Made by a program: the position numbers and the translations under genes. Positions 26,193-34,080 of a stretch of 34,080 bases of DNA are shown here, piece after piece; within the stretch, counting starts at the first letter, position 1; each line of letters starts with the position of its first letter. The notes beneath the pieces were generated by a model. The model worked only from the letters and a program-made list of their open reading frames with translations. It made no database searches and was not told the origin of the DNA. The DNA is taken from NCBI RefSeq assembly GCF_030689745.1, contig NZ_JAUYGL010000018.1, positions 1 to 34,080 on the forward strand, written 5' to 3'. Source of the stretch: Devosia sp. (lineage in GTDB: Bacteria > Pseudomonadota > Alphaproteobacteria > Rhizobiales > Devosiaceae).

Positions 26193-27727
26193 GCCTGATG
26201 TCCATGACCCACTATGATCGTTTCAACGCCCGCTTCGGCGCGGTCAACGACGTGCTCAATGCCGTCAATGTCCTCAACTGGGATGCCCGCACCATGATGC
26301 CGGCCCAGGCCAGCGCCACCCGCTCCGAGCAGGTCGGCACGCTGACCGAGCTGGCCCGCGACATCATCGTCTCGACCCAGAGCCGCGAGCTGACCGCTGC
26401 GGCGGCAGAGGAAACCGCGCATCTGCCGGAAACCGCCGCCGAGCGCCGCGCCGTGCTGCAGGCCCAGCAGGCCATCGATTTTCACACCCGCGTCCCGGGT
26501 GAACTGGTCAAGGCCCGCGCCGCCCAGCATTCGGTGGCCAATGACGCCTGGATTGCCGCCCGCAAGGCCAATGATTTTGCGGTTTTCGCGCCCCATCTGG
26601 CCGAAATGCTGCGCCTCTCCAAGCTCTATGCCGATGCTATCGGCTGGGAGGAGCATCCTTACGATGCCCTTGTCGGCCTATATGAGCCGGGCGAAACCGC
26701 CGCGAGCCTCAGCACCCTGTTCGGCGCGTTGCGCGCCGGCCTCAAGCCCATCTATGACGCCGCCATTGCCCGCCCGGCGCCGCGCAGCGATTTCCTGTTC
26801 CGCGCCGTGCCGCCCGAGCTGCAGCGCAAGTTCGCCGCCCGCATGTCGGAGGCCTTCACCTTCGACAACCAGCGCGGCCGCCTCGATATTTCCGTACACC
26901 CGTTCGAAGTGTCCTTCACCCGCAACGACGTGCGCCTGACCACCCGCTATCGCGAAACCTATATGCCCATGGCCCTGTTCGGCACGCTGCACGAAACCGG
27001 GCACGGGCTGTATGAGCAGAACATCGATCCGCGCTATACCCGCTCGGTTCTGGCCACCGATCTCATCGGGCTCTATGCCGTCGGCGGCACCAGCTTTGGC
27101 GCCCACGAATCCCAGTCGCGCCTTTGGGAAAACCATGTCGGGCGCAGCCGCGGCTTCTGGCAGCGCCACATGGCCGATCTGCAGGCCGATATTCCGGAGC
27201 ACTATGATGACGTCACGGCCGAGGAATTCTACCGCGGCGTGACGCGCGTCTCGGCCGGCCTGACCCGCGTTGAGTCTGACGAAATGAGCTATGATTTCCA
27301 CATCATGCTACGGGTCGAGCTCGAGCAGGCCATGCTCGATGGCAGCCTGGCGGTCGCCGATGTGCCCGGCGCCTGGAACGCGGCCATCAAGCGCGATCTG
27401 GGGCTCGACGTGCCCGACGATCTGCAGGGGTGCCTCCAGGATATCCACTGGTCGGTCGGCTATCTGGGCTCGTTCCCCACCTATACGATCGGCAATATTA
27501 CCGCCGCCCAGCTGATGGATACGGCACGCACGACGGCGCCGGAGGTCATCGGCGCTACCGAAGCGGGCAATTACGCGCCCCTGGCAGGCTGGCTACGCGA
27601 CAATATCTGGCGGCACGGCAGGTGCTTCTCGCGCGACGAGCTGCTGACCCAGGTCACCGGCCGCCCGCTCGAGATCGCCCCCTATCTGGCCTATCTCACG
27701 GCCCGCTACAACCAAGAGGAAAACTGA
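26189..27727 (+). CDS. M32-family metallocarboxypeptidase
   Basis: 512 residues, close to the family's ~500. It removes C-terminal residues from peptides in the cytosol. The zinc site is HETGH (268-272), with further family landmarks GTLHETGHGLYEQN, FGAHESQSRLWEN and RVESDEMSYDFHIMLRVELE, which supply the third ligand and substrate-binding residues. No signal peptide. Its ATG overlaps the end of the ATPase gene (ATGA), so digestion of imported peptide is coupled to transport at the translation level. Confidence 0.93.
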   Translation: MSLMSMTHYDRFNARFGAVNDVLNAVNVLNWDARTMMPAQASATRSEQVGTLTELARDIIVSTQSRELTAAAAEETAHLPETAAERRAVLQAQQAIDFHTRVPGELVKARAAQHSVANDAWIAARKANDFAVFAPHLAEMLRLSKLYADAIGWEEHPYDALVGLYEPGETAASLSTLFGALRAGLKPIYDAAIARPAPRSDFLFRAVPPELQRKFAARMSEAFTFDNQRGRLDISVHPFEVSFTRNDVRLTTRYRETYMPMALFGTLHETGHGLYEQNIDPRYTRSVLATDLIGLYAVGGTSFGAHESQSRLWENHVGRSRGFWQRHMADLQADIPEHYDDVTAEEFYRGVTRVSAGLTRVESDEMSYDFHIMLRVELEQAMLDGSLAVADVPGAWNAAIKRDLGLDVPDDLQGCLQDIHWSVGYLGSFPTYTIGNITAAQLMDTARTTAPEVIGATEAGNYAPLAGWLRDNIWRHGRCFSRDELLTQVTGRPLEIAPYLAYLTARYNQEEN

Positions 27728-28686
27728 TGGCAAGCCTGGTCATTCACGGCGGCGCGGGCACCATCCCGCGCGCCAACTTCACGCCCGAAAGCTATCAGGC
27801 CGCCCGCGACGGTCTGGCCGATGCGCTGCGCGCCGGCTGGGCCGTATTGGCCAGGGGCGGGCTGGCGGTCGATGCCGTCGAGGCGGCGGTCGTCGCGCTC
27901 GAAGATCATCCCAGCTTCAATGCCGGGCACGGCGCCGTGCTCAATGCGGCGGGCGATCATGAGCTGGACGCGGCGATCATGGACGGGCGCCAGCGCATGG
28001 CCGGCGCCATTGCCTCGGCCCGCGCCATCCGCAATCCGGTGCGCGCCGCCCGCCGTGTCATGGATGCCAGCGATTGCGTCCTGCTCTCGGCTGCCGGCGC
28101 CGACGCCTTTGCCCGCGAGCAGGGCCTCGACATGGTCGAGCAGAGCTATTTCACCACGTCCCTGCGCCAGCAGCACTGGCTGCGGGCCGAAGAAGAAAAG
28201 GCCGGCCTGCTCAAGCGCGAGCGCAGCGAGGCCGAAAAGCACGGCACGGTCGGCGCCGTCGCCTTTGACGATGCGGGCAACCTGGCCGCTGCCACCTCGA
28301 CAGGCGGCTACACCTATAAGCGCGTCGGTCGCGTCGGCGACACGCCGATCATCGGCGCCGGCACCTATGCCAGCAATGGCGTGGTTGCCGTCTCCTGCAC
28401 TGGTCTGGGCGAATATTTCATCCGCCGCGGCACCGCGCACGACATTGCCGCCCGCATACACTATGCCGGCGAAAGCCTCGCCACCGCCACGGCGGCCGCC
28501 ATTGCCGACCTGACCGAGGACAAATGCGGCGCAGGTTTGATCGCGGTGGATGGCATGGGCAATATCGCCATGCCGCATAATACAGAAGGCATGTATCGCG
28601 GTTCGGTCACTGCAGACGGCGTCGCATCGGTAGGCATTTATGTCGACGACTTCGCGAAGCTGGAGAGCTTTGCCGCAGGCCTGTAA
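27727..28686 (+). CDS. Isoaspartyl peptidase/L-asparaginase (plant type, Ntn hydrolase)
   Basis: 319 residues. It cleaves beta-aspartyl (isoaspartyl) dipeptides and, weakly, asparagine. It is made as a precursor that cuts itself before Thr174 in HGTVGAVAFD, which becomes the nucleophile. The downstream pocket is visible in AATSTGGYTYKRVGRVGDTPIIGAGTYA and SCTGLGEYFIRR. The ATG shares one base with the carboxypeptidase stop (TGATG), with GAGGAAA just ahead. As the last gene of the peptide operon it can deal with beta-linked aspartyl dipeptides that ordinary peptidases leave over. Confidence 0.93.
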   Translation: MASLVIHGGAGTIPRANFTPESYQAARDGLADALRAGWAVLARGGLAVDAVEAAVVALEDHPSFNAGHGAVLNAAGDHELDAAIMDGRQRMAGAIASARAIRNPVRAARRVMDASDCVLLSAAGADAFAREQGLDMVEQSYFTTSLRQQHWLRAEEEKAGLLKRERSEAEKHGTVGAVAFDDAGNLAAATSTGGYTYKRVGRVGDTPIIGAGTYASNGVVAVSCTGLGEYFIRRGTAHDIAARIHYAGESLATATAAAIADLTEDKCGAGLIAVDGMGNIAMPHNTEGMYRGSVTADGVASVGIYVDDFAKLESFAAGL

Positions 28687-28928
28687 TTGAACAGACCGCC
28701 TGACCATGATCGTGCGGTCGGAACGATCCCAATACGCTTTGTGTGCTGGCACGGCCACAAATCCGACATCCTCCATTCGGTGGATGCCGCCAGCGTGCGC
28801 ACGCAATCAAGTGAACTTGGATAGGGCGCACCAGAACGGCCAGGCATCACGCCATCAAAGTCGTCGTGATCTTTGGTAGGCGGTCTGAACGGCTGAAAAG
28901 GGGCGCATTCCGGGTGGCTGACAGGGCG

Positions 28929-29684
28929 CTAAGCGGCGACGCCGTCGACGATGACGTGGTCGAACTGGCGCGAGCATTTTTCGATGCGGGCGTCGACGCC
29001 GTAGACCTGGCGCAGCATAGCCGGGGTAACAACATCAAGCGGATCGCCACAGGCCCGCATCCGGCCATCGGCGATGAGCAGGACCTTGTCGGCAAAGCGC
29101 AATGCCTGATTGAGATCATGAATGGCGATCAGGACGATCATGCCTTTTTGCCTGGCCTGAGCATGCATGAAGCTGAGCACCTCGACCTGACGGTGTAGGT
29201 CCAGCGCGCTGGTCGGCTCATCCATCAGCATCACGTCGGGTTCGCGCACCAGTGTCTGGGCCACTGACACCAGCTGGCGCTGTCCGCCACTCAGGGCACC
29301 CAGATCGCGGAAGGCGATGGGGGTGATGTTCAGCGCCTGCATCACATGGTCGATGAAGCGGAGATCTGCATCGTCGACAGACCAGGCGCTGCCCTGCTTG
29401 CGCGCGAGCAGAATGGATTCGTAGACCGTCAGCACCGCATTGGCCGAGGTGTCCTGCGGCATGTAGCTGATGGCCTTTTTGCCTTTGTCCGTTTCGGTCA
29501 GCCGGATACCGCCGGGCCCCTTCAACAGGCCGGCAATGCGCTTGAACAGGGTCGACTTGCCGGCGGCATTGGGGCCGATCACGGCGACGATTTCGCCACC
29601 TTGCAGCGGCGGAGTGGAGATGCCTGAAACGGTGAGCTTCTTGCCGTAATAGGCACCGAGATCGTCAAGCTGAAGGGCTACCAT
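28929..29684 (-). CDS. Iron-complex ABC transporter ATPase (FecE-like)
   Basis: 251 residues. Walker A GPNAAGKST (37-45), Q-loop in YMPQDTS, signature LSGGQ (131-135), Walker B Asp155-Glu156 (LMDEPTSALD), switch His in AIHDLNQAL. The length and DLNQALRFADKV helix are typical of siderophore/heme/B12 importers. It is last in the minus-strand operon, with its ATG seven bases inside the end of the permease gene. Confidence 0.9.
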   Translation of the reverse strand: MVALQLDDLGAYYGKKLTVSGISTPPLQGGEIVAVIGPNAAGKSTLFKRIAGLLKGPGGIRLTETDKGKKAISYMPQDTSANAVLTVYESILLARKQGSAWSVDDADLRFIDHVMQALNITPIAFRDLGALSGGQRQLVSVAQTLVREPDVMLMDEPTSALDLHRQVEVLSFMHAQARQKGMIVLIAIHDLNQALRFADKVLLIADGRMRACGDPLDVVTPAMLRQVYGVDARIEKCSRQFDHVIVDGVAA

Positions 29685-30754
29685 GACCGCCTCACATTAG
29701 CGAGAATGAGCGAAATGAAGAAGGGCACACCGACCAGCGCCGTGATGATGCCGATCGGAAAGACGACGCCGGGAATGATCGACTTGGAAACGATCGAGGT
29801 CACCGACAGCAGCAAGGCGCCGGCCAGCACGGAACCCGGCAGGAAGAAGCGCTGATCCTCGCCCAGGATCATGCGGGCGATATGCGGGCCGACAAGGCCG
29901 ACAAACCCGATGGTGCCGACAAAGCTGACCGGTACGGACGCCAGCAGCGAAACGATCAGCATGGTTTCAAGTCGGACATAGCGGACGTTGACACCAAAGC
30001 TGGCAGCCTTGTCTTCGCCCAGCCGGATGGCAGTAAGCGCCCAGGCATTGCGGGCAAACAATGGCAGCGCAATCAGCAATACGGCCAAGGTAATCCAGAT
30101 CTTGGGCCAGGTCGCCTTGGTAAGGCTTCCCATGGTCCAGAACACGACCTGTGACAGCGCCTGTTCGGAGGCGAGATACTGCACGAAGGCCAGTAGCGCA
30201 TTGAAGGTGAAGACGAGTGCGATGCCGAGTAACACTACAGTTTGCACCGTGACGCCCCGGGCCTGCGAGACGAAATGGATGAACAGCGTTGCGCTCAGCG
30301 CCATGATGAAGGCATTGACCGGCACGATCAGCCCGGCGGCGACCGGCAGCAGCGGCACCGTGGTGACAATGCCCAAAGCTGCGCCGAAGCTGGCGGCGGC
30401 GGAAATGCCCAGGGTAAAGGGACTGGCCAGTGGATTGGCGAGAATGGTCTGCATCTGCGCGCCGGCGACGGACAGGGCTGCGCCCACGACCACGGCCATG
30501 ACGGCGACCGGCATGCGGATGTCCCAGACCACGGTGCGCACTTGCGCCGAAACGGCCTCGGGATTGAAAAGGGCCAGCACGACCTGATCGAGGCCATAGC
30601 GGGCTGGCCCCCAGGCCAGGTCAACCGCGATGGACAGGCAGAGCGCCACGCTCATGGCGGCCAGGATGAGCAATTTGCGACGGGTCCGGGCGCGGTATTC
30701 ACCGCGCCCGTCGACTGCCGCTCCCGTCAGGATGGTGATGTCAGCGGCCGCCAT
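29678..30754 (-). CDS. Iron-complex ABC transporter permease (FecCD family)
   Basis: 358 residues with about ten membrane helices. Family marks include LSVAGAQMQTILANPLASPFTLGIS (~95-120) and FVGTIGFVGLVGPHIARMILGEDQRFFLPGS near the ATPase-docking region. Only one permease gene is present, so it should act as a homodimer. It starts three bases after the binding-protein stop and overlaps the ATPase start. Confidence 0.9.
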   Translation of the reverse strand: MAAADITILTGAAVDGRGEYRARTRRKLLILAAMSVALCLSIAVDLAWGPARYGLDQVVLALFNPEAVSAQVRTVVWDIRMPVAVMAVVVGAALSVAGAQMQTILANPLASPFTLGISAAASFGAALGIVTTVPLLPVAAGLIVPVNAFIMALSATLFIHFVSQARGVTVQTVVLLGIALVFTFNALLAFVQYLASEQALSQVVFWTMGSLTKATWPKIWITLAVLLIALPLFARNAWALTAIRLGEDKAASFGVNVRYVRLETMLIVSLLASVPVSFVGTIGFVGLVGPHIARMILGEDQRFFLPGSVLAGALLLSVTSIVSKSIIPGVVFPIGIITALVGVPFFISLILANVRRSW

Positions 30755-30757
30755 GAT

Positions 30758-31894
30758 CTACTCGTCGGCCTTGAGGGAAATCCAGGCGCCCGGTTCATAG
30801 GCGATGGGCAGGAAGCGGTCATAGAACTCCTTGAAGGTGGCATCGGCATCCACATCGGCGAACAGGTCCGGGTGGAACCACTTGGCCATTTCCTGGATCG
30901 CCACGAATTGGTAGGGGCTGGTATAGAACTGGTGCCAGATGGCGTGAACGTCGGCGTTTGCGACGGCGGTCGAGCCGACAAAGGTGGGCGCATCCACCAC
31001 GGCCGCTAGGGCGGCGCGGCTGGCATCGGCGTCATCGGCAGCCCCGGGTCCCACGCTGACAAAACTGGCCGCATTGTTGGAATTACGCCAGTCCGAACCC
31101 GTCACCACGATGATATCGGGATCCGAAGCGATGACCTGTTCGGGATTGATCGAGCCGGTATAGCCGGGCAGGAAATCCGAGCCCAGATTATGGCCGCCGG
31201 CCAGCTCGACCATCAGGCCGAAATTGTCCGGACCAAACGTACCGCAGCATTCCACCAGACCCGCGGCGCGATACATGAAGACGTTGGGACGCTGGGGATT
31301 GTTGTCGGCGATGACCTTGGCAACCGCGTCCATCTTGTCCTGCCAGAAGTCGGCGACTTCGGCAGCGCGGGCTTCCTTGCCAAACAATTGCCCCAGAATG
31401 TGCAGGCTCGGCACGGTATTGTCGATGATGTGCTCGCGGAAGTCGACATAGACGATCTTGACGCCGATGCCGGAGAGCATCTCTTCGAGCTTGACCTCAT
31501 CGGCCGCCGTCTTGTTGCCGATCGGCAGGATGAGCACGTCGGGATTGAGCGTTACGACAGTTTCGGTCTGCAACGTGCCGTCGGTCAGATTGCCGAGGAA
31601 GGGCAGATCCTTGGCCTCGGGGAACTTTTCCGCATAGGCGTCAAAGGAGACCTGGTCGGTCGTCCACAGATCGTTGCGCCAACCCACGACATGGGCAAAG
31701 GGGTTTTCCGTTTCGATGGTGGCCAGCGAGTAGAGCATGCGCCCTTCGCCCAGGATCGCGCGTTCGACGGGTTTGTCGAACGAGACCTCGCGGCCGGCGA
31801 CATCGGTAACGGTAAAGGCCTGGGCGAAAGCGGGCACGGAGAACGATGCCAGCCCCACGACAGCCGAAATGAGCATCAGACGCGAAATTTTCAT
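30758..31894 (-). CDS. Iron-complex periplasmic binding protein (FecB/FepB-like)
   Basis: 378 residues from MKISRLMLIS, which begins a clear signal peptide cleaved after ~AFA (PAFAQAFTV). The frame continues 12 codons upstream (MTTIIKFLRDIK), but AAGAGA lies before the chosen ATG and the signal peptide fits it. The TroA/FepB-type fold shows VTDVAGREVSFDKPVERAI, LNPDVLILPIGNK and ASDPDIIVVTG, with an unusual VECCG pair of cysteines. It binds a ferric siderophore or similar chelate; which one cannot be told. It is the first gene of the operon, behind two RirA-type motifs. Confidence 0.88.
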   Translation of the reverse strand: MKISRLMLISAVVGLASFSVPAFAQAFTVTDVAGREVSFDKPVERAILGEGRMLYSLATIETENPFAHVVGWRNDLWTTDQVSFDAYAEKFPEAKDLPFLGNLTDGTLQTETVVTLNPDVLILPIGNKTAADEVKLEEMLSGIGVKIVYVDFREHIIDNTVPSLHILGQLFGKEARAAEVADFWQDKMDAVAKVIADNNPQRPNVFMYRAAGLVECCGTFGPDNFGLMVELAGGHNLGSDFLPGYTGSINPEQVIASDPDIIVVTGSDWRNSNNAASFVSVGPGAADDADASRAALAAVVDAPTFVGSTAVANADVHAIWHQFYTSPYQFVAIQEMAKWFHPDLFADVDADATFKEFYDRFLPIAYEPGAWISLKADE

Positions 31895-31914
31895 TTTGAT
31901 GTCTCTTAGAAACT

Positions 31915-31929
31915 TGATAATGGTCGTCA
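31915..31929. promoter_or_regulatory. RirA-type iron-responsive operator (IRO box) 1
   Basis: TGATAATGGTCGTCA fits the rhizobial IRO pattern TGA-N9-TCA and lies 21 bases ahead of the binding-protein ATG. RirA, an Fe-S regulator, represses iron-uptake genes from such sites when iron is ample. Confidence 0.6.
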
Positions 31930-31940
31930 CCTATTAAAGA

Positions 31941-31955
31941 TGATCGCAGTTATCA
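31941..31955. promoter_or_regulatory. RirA-type iron-responsive operator (IRO box) 2
   Basis: TGATCGCAGTTATCA also fits TGA-N9-TCA. Its reverse complement begins TGATAA, like box 1, so the two boxes form a larger inverted repeat (CTTGATAA at 31913-31920, TTATCAAG at 31950-31957). Box starts are 26 bases apart. Confidence 0.6.
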
Positions 31956-31965
31956 AGATTTATCT

Positions 31966-31982
31966 TTTAGAGTTATTCCAAG
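31966..31982. promoter_or_regulatory. Irr-box-like (ICE) sequence
   Basis: TTTAGAG-TTA-TTCCAAG matches the Irr/ICE consensus as I recall it (TTTAGAA-N3-TTCTAAA) at 11 of 14 arm positions. It is 16 bases before the methyltransferase ATG, so an Irr protein bound here would affect that gene most. Confidence 0.35.
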
Positions 31983-31998
31983 GTGTTACGGGGCAAGC

Positions 31999-32781
31999 AT
32001 GACCGAGTTCGGGGCAAACTATTCTATCCGCGATGAAATCCGCGACTTCTGGTCGGAGCGGGCGGCCACGTTCGATCAAAGCGTCGGACACGAGATTTTC
32101 TCGGAAGCGGAGCGGCGCGGCTGGCATGGGCTGATCCGCAGGCATCTGGGGGAGGGCAAGGGTCGTGCTGCGCTGGACCTGGCCAGCGGCACCGGTGTGA
32201 TCTCACACTTGATGAATGATATGGGTTTCAAGGTCACTGGCGTTGACTGGTCCGAGGCCATGCTGGAACAGGCGCGCGCCAAGGCGAAACAACGCGGCAC
32301 AGATATCCGCTTCATCATGCGCGATGCCGAGAACACGCAGGAGCCGCGCGGCAGCTACGACGTGATCACCAACCGGCACCTGGTCTGGACGCTGGTCGAC
32401 GCGCCTGCAGCTTTCCGGGAGTGGTTTGAGCTGCTCAAGCCCGGCGGCAAGCTCCTGATCGTCGACGGCAATATGGGGCGCAAGAGCTGGGTAACACGGC
32501 TGCGCCTGGCATTCGGTGGCAAGGCGGGACATGGCAATCTCGCGCCAGGCATGTCGGAGCGGCTGCAGCGCATCCGCGAACAGGTGCATTTTTCCGGCGA
32601 CATGCCAGCTGAGGCCGTGGTTGCAGCGCTGGTGGCCACGGGCTTTGTTCACCCGGTAATTGATCGTCGGCTTGGTGCAATTCACTGGCCCCAGGCCCGC
32701 AAGATGCCGTTCTGGCGGGCCTTGGAACGTCTGAGCCAGGATCGCTTCGCAATTTGCGTCACCAAGCCCGAAATTTCATAG
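31999..32781 (+). CDS. Class I SAM-dependent methyltransferase
   Basis: 260 residues. An N-terminal helix pair (DEIRDFWSERAATFDQS) is followed by the SAM-binding fold: motif I ALDLASGTG (58-66), acidic Asp83 after beta 2 (GVDWSEAML), RDAE (108-111), and the YDVITNRHLVWTL and LLKPGGKLLIVDGN stretches of UbiE/BioC-like small-molecule enzymes. The substrate is unknown. Its divergence from the iron transporter over 104 bases that carry iron-regulator motifs suggests a role in handling a metal chelate. That is inference. Confidence 0.85.
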   Translation: MTEFGANYSIRDEIRDFWSERAATFDQSVGHEIFSEAERRGWHGLIRRHLGEGKGRAALDLASGTGVISHLMNDMGFKVTGVDWSEAMLEQARAKAKQRGTDIRFIMRDAENTQEPRGSYDVITNRHLVWTLVDAPAAFREWFELLKPGGKLLIVDGNMGRKSWVTRLRLAFGGKAGHGNLAPGMSERLQRIREQVHFSGDMPAEAVVAALVATGFVHPVIDRRLGAIHWPQARKMPFWRALERLSQDRFAICVTKPEIS

Positions 32782-32946
32782 CACACTGCATTGGTTCGGC
32801 GCGGGCGGGGAGGCGATCTTTGCACAACCGTATTAAGGACGGATTCCGACTCCATTTCGGCCCTTCGTACGCTTGATCGCGACATCACCAGACATAGAAC
32901 TTGGACAAAGCGCGCTGCAGTTTTGCCCGCGACAAGGCAGGAAAAC

Positions 32947-33468
32947 ATGGCTGTTCCGACGAACAAAGACGAATTGCTCGAAGCGATAAATTCAAGCTTC
33001 GATAAGCTCAACAAAGGGCTGCACGACGTGCCGCTATCGGTGGTCGATCAATGCAGCTTGGAAGGCCATGTGAAAGGGACCCAGATTAGCGTTGCCAATC
33101 TCGTCGCCTATCTGGTGGGGTGGAATGAGCTGGTCCTGAAATGGCTCGATCGAGACGCGGCGGGCGAGCCATTCGATCTACCGGAAACCGGGTTCGAGTG
33201 GAATGAGCTCGGCCGCCTCGCTCAGAAGTTCTATCGCGACTATGAAAGCGTCCCTTTTCCGCAGCTTATCGAGCGTCTGGCTGGGGCAAAGGCGCGGATT
33301 GTCTCGCTGATCGAGACGCGTAGCGATGACGATTTATACGGCCGCCCCTGGTACGGCAAATGGACGATGGGGCGCATGATTCAGTTTAACACCTCATCGC
33401 CCTACGCCAATGCACGCGGGCGGCTGCGGAAGTGGCTGAAAGCAATGGGCGCGTCGCCCAACTCCTAA
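32947..33468 (+). CDS. ClbS/DfsB-family protein (DUF1706)
   Basis: 173 residues, a four-helix bundle of the DinB-like type. Family landmarks are visible: an N-terminal PTNKDELLEAI, LEGHVKGTQISVANLVAYLVGW, GFEWNELGRLAQKFY, and the nearly invariant YGRPWYGKWTMGRMIQFNTSSPYANARGRLRKW. The founding member ClbS protects against the genotoxin colibactin; most relatives have no proven role. The start MAVPTNK has AGGA five bases ahead; the 52-codon open extension upstream resembles no family member. Its own promoter probably lies in the 165-base gap after the methyltransferase. Confidence 0.9.
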   Translation: MAVPTNKDELLEAINSSFDKLNKGLHDVPLSVVDQCSLEGHVKGTQISVANLVAYLVGWNELVLKWLDRDAAGEPFDLPETGFEWNELGRLAQKFYRDYESVPFPQLIERLAGAKARIVSLIETRSDDDLYGRPWYGKWTMGRMIQFNTSSPYANARGRLRKWLKAMGASPNS

Positions 33469-33654
33469 ATCCGCGAAAGAACCACTGGCATTAATTCTCC
33501 GTACTGCTCTCCGTCACGAATACCAGTTCACAAATACGACAGGAGCAGTTTCTTGCGACAGAACAACCGTGTTCCTGCCGGCGGCAACCGACCCCGTTTC
33601 GGCCGATTAGTCGAAGTGGTATCTGCGACGTAAGCAGACATCGAGGCCGGCTCA

Positions 33655-34080
33655 ATGAAACTCCAAAAATCCTTCATACCTTCAAGTGAGCCTGGCGTTG
33701 CTCTGGAGATCGTCACCGCGAAGCCCAGCGGAGAAGGTCCGCATCCAACCATTGTGTTCCACCATGGCTCCACTGGGAATGGTCGGAACAAATCGCTCTA
33801 CACCAGAACGGTGGCTCCTGCGGTCGTGGCAAACTACTTTGTCGAACGCGGCTGGATGGCACTGTTCCCGCAACGAAGGGGTAGAGGGAAGTCCGGCGGT
33901 GTATATGGGGAAGGGCTTGATGCAGACGGCTCGGGCTATTCCTGTGACGTTGAAATCGCGATTGCAGGCTTCGAGCGAGCAGTTGAGGACGTCGATGCCG
34001 TCGTCGACCATCTGCACGGCCGAACTGATGTGGACAAGGAAAGGCTTCTCATTGGGGGCGTTTCGCGCGGAGGTATCTTG
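33655..34080 (+). CDS. Alpha/beta hydrolase, 3' end cut by the window
   Basis: 142 codons from MKLQKSFIPSS run to the window edge without a stop. The oxyanion-hole motif FHHGSTGNG (residues ~46-54), the second strand FVERGWMALFPQRRGRGKSGG, and the nucleophile elbow GVSRGG with its Ser identify a dienelactone-hydrolase/S9-like hydrolase. The acid and His of the triad lie beyond the edge. The 186 bases before it show no gene, and the Shine-Dalgarno sequence is weak. Codon third positions are less G/C-rich than elsewhere in the window, hinting at a different history. Confidence 0.75.
   Translation, partial: MKLQKSFIPSSEPGVALEIVTAKPSGEGPHPTIVFHHGSTGNGRNKSLYTRTVAPAVVANYFVERGWMALFPQRRGRGKSGGVYGEGLDADGSGYSCDVEIAIAGFERAVEDVDAVVDHLHGRTDVDKERLLIGGVSRGGIL

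Noticed and set aside
28687..28928. Possible short gene (about 57 codons from 28707) between the asparaginase and the FecE-like gene
   Set aside because: Poor codon bias, no ribosome site and no recognisable sequence. The GACCGC/GCGGTC inverted repeat there is too weak to call a terminator.
31905..31921. Second Irr-like box next to the binding-protein start
   Set aside because: Only about 10 of 14 arm positions match, with one arm poor. It overlaps the better-supported RirA-type box.

Overview
The window is about 34 kb of GC-rich bacterial chromosome with densely packed, often overlapping genes. The gene content (glnE, a PAS sensor kinase, pepN, many ABC transporters, Irr/RirA-type iron signals) points to an alphaproteobacterium of the order Hyphomicrobiales. 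A Devosia-like relative is my best guess, but no rRNA or marker gene is present to prove it. No insertion sequence, prophage, CRISPR array or tRNA was seen.

Layout. 1-7 kb: the 3' two thirds of glnE, converging with a minus-strand pair made of an orphan membrane histidine kinase and a 58-residue protein coupled to it; then pepN on the minus strand. 7-11 kb: an exporter-type ABC protein behind an almost ideal SoxR-type promoter, facing a membrane-bound c-di-GMP phosphodiesterase that has a degenerate GGDEF domain. 11-16 kb: a GH2 beta-mannosidase with a LacI-type operator candidate and a terminator, an EamA/DMT permease, and an FGGY sugar kinase. 16.3-17 kb: the 5'-truncated remnant of a ROK-family gene.

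17-28.7 kb is the most interesting block. A GntR-type regulator heads a minus-strand operon (GntR, creatininase-family amidohydrolase, ketopantoate-reductase-family oxidoreductase, SDR dehydrogenase), each gene overlapping the next. Divergent from it is a seven-gene operon: a family-5 peptide-binding protein, two Dpp/Opp-type permeases, two ATPases, an M32 carboxypeptidase and an isoaspartyl peptidase. Six of the seven are joined by 1- or 4-base start/stop overlaps, while the binding protein is separated by a strong stem-loop. Together they look like an uptake-and-degradation module for an unusual peptide or amide. Two similar CTAG-centred palindromic sites flank the divergent starts.

28.9-34 kb: an iron-siderophore-type ABC transporter (ATPase, permease, binding protein) on the minus strand, divergent from a SAM-dependent methyltransferase. 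Their short AT-rich intergenic region carries two TGA-N9-TCA motifs (the RirA operator pattern) and one Irr-box-like sequence. A ClbS/DfsB-family protein and the 5' part of an alpha/beta hydrolase, cut by the window edge, close the region.
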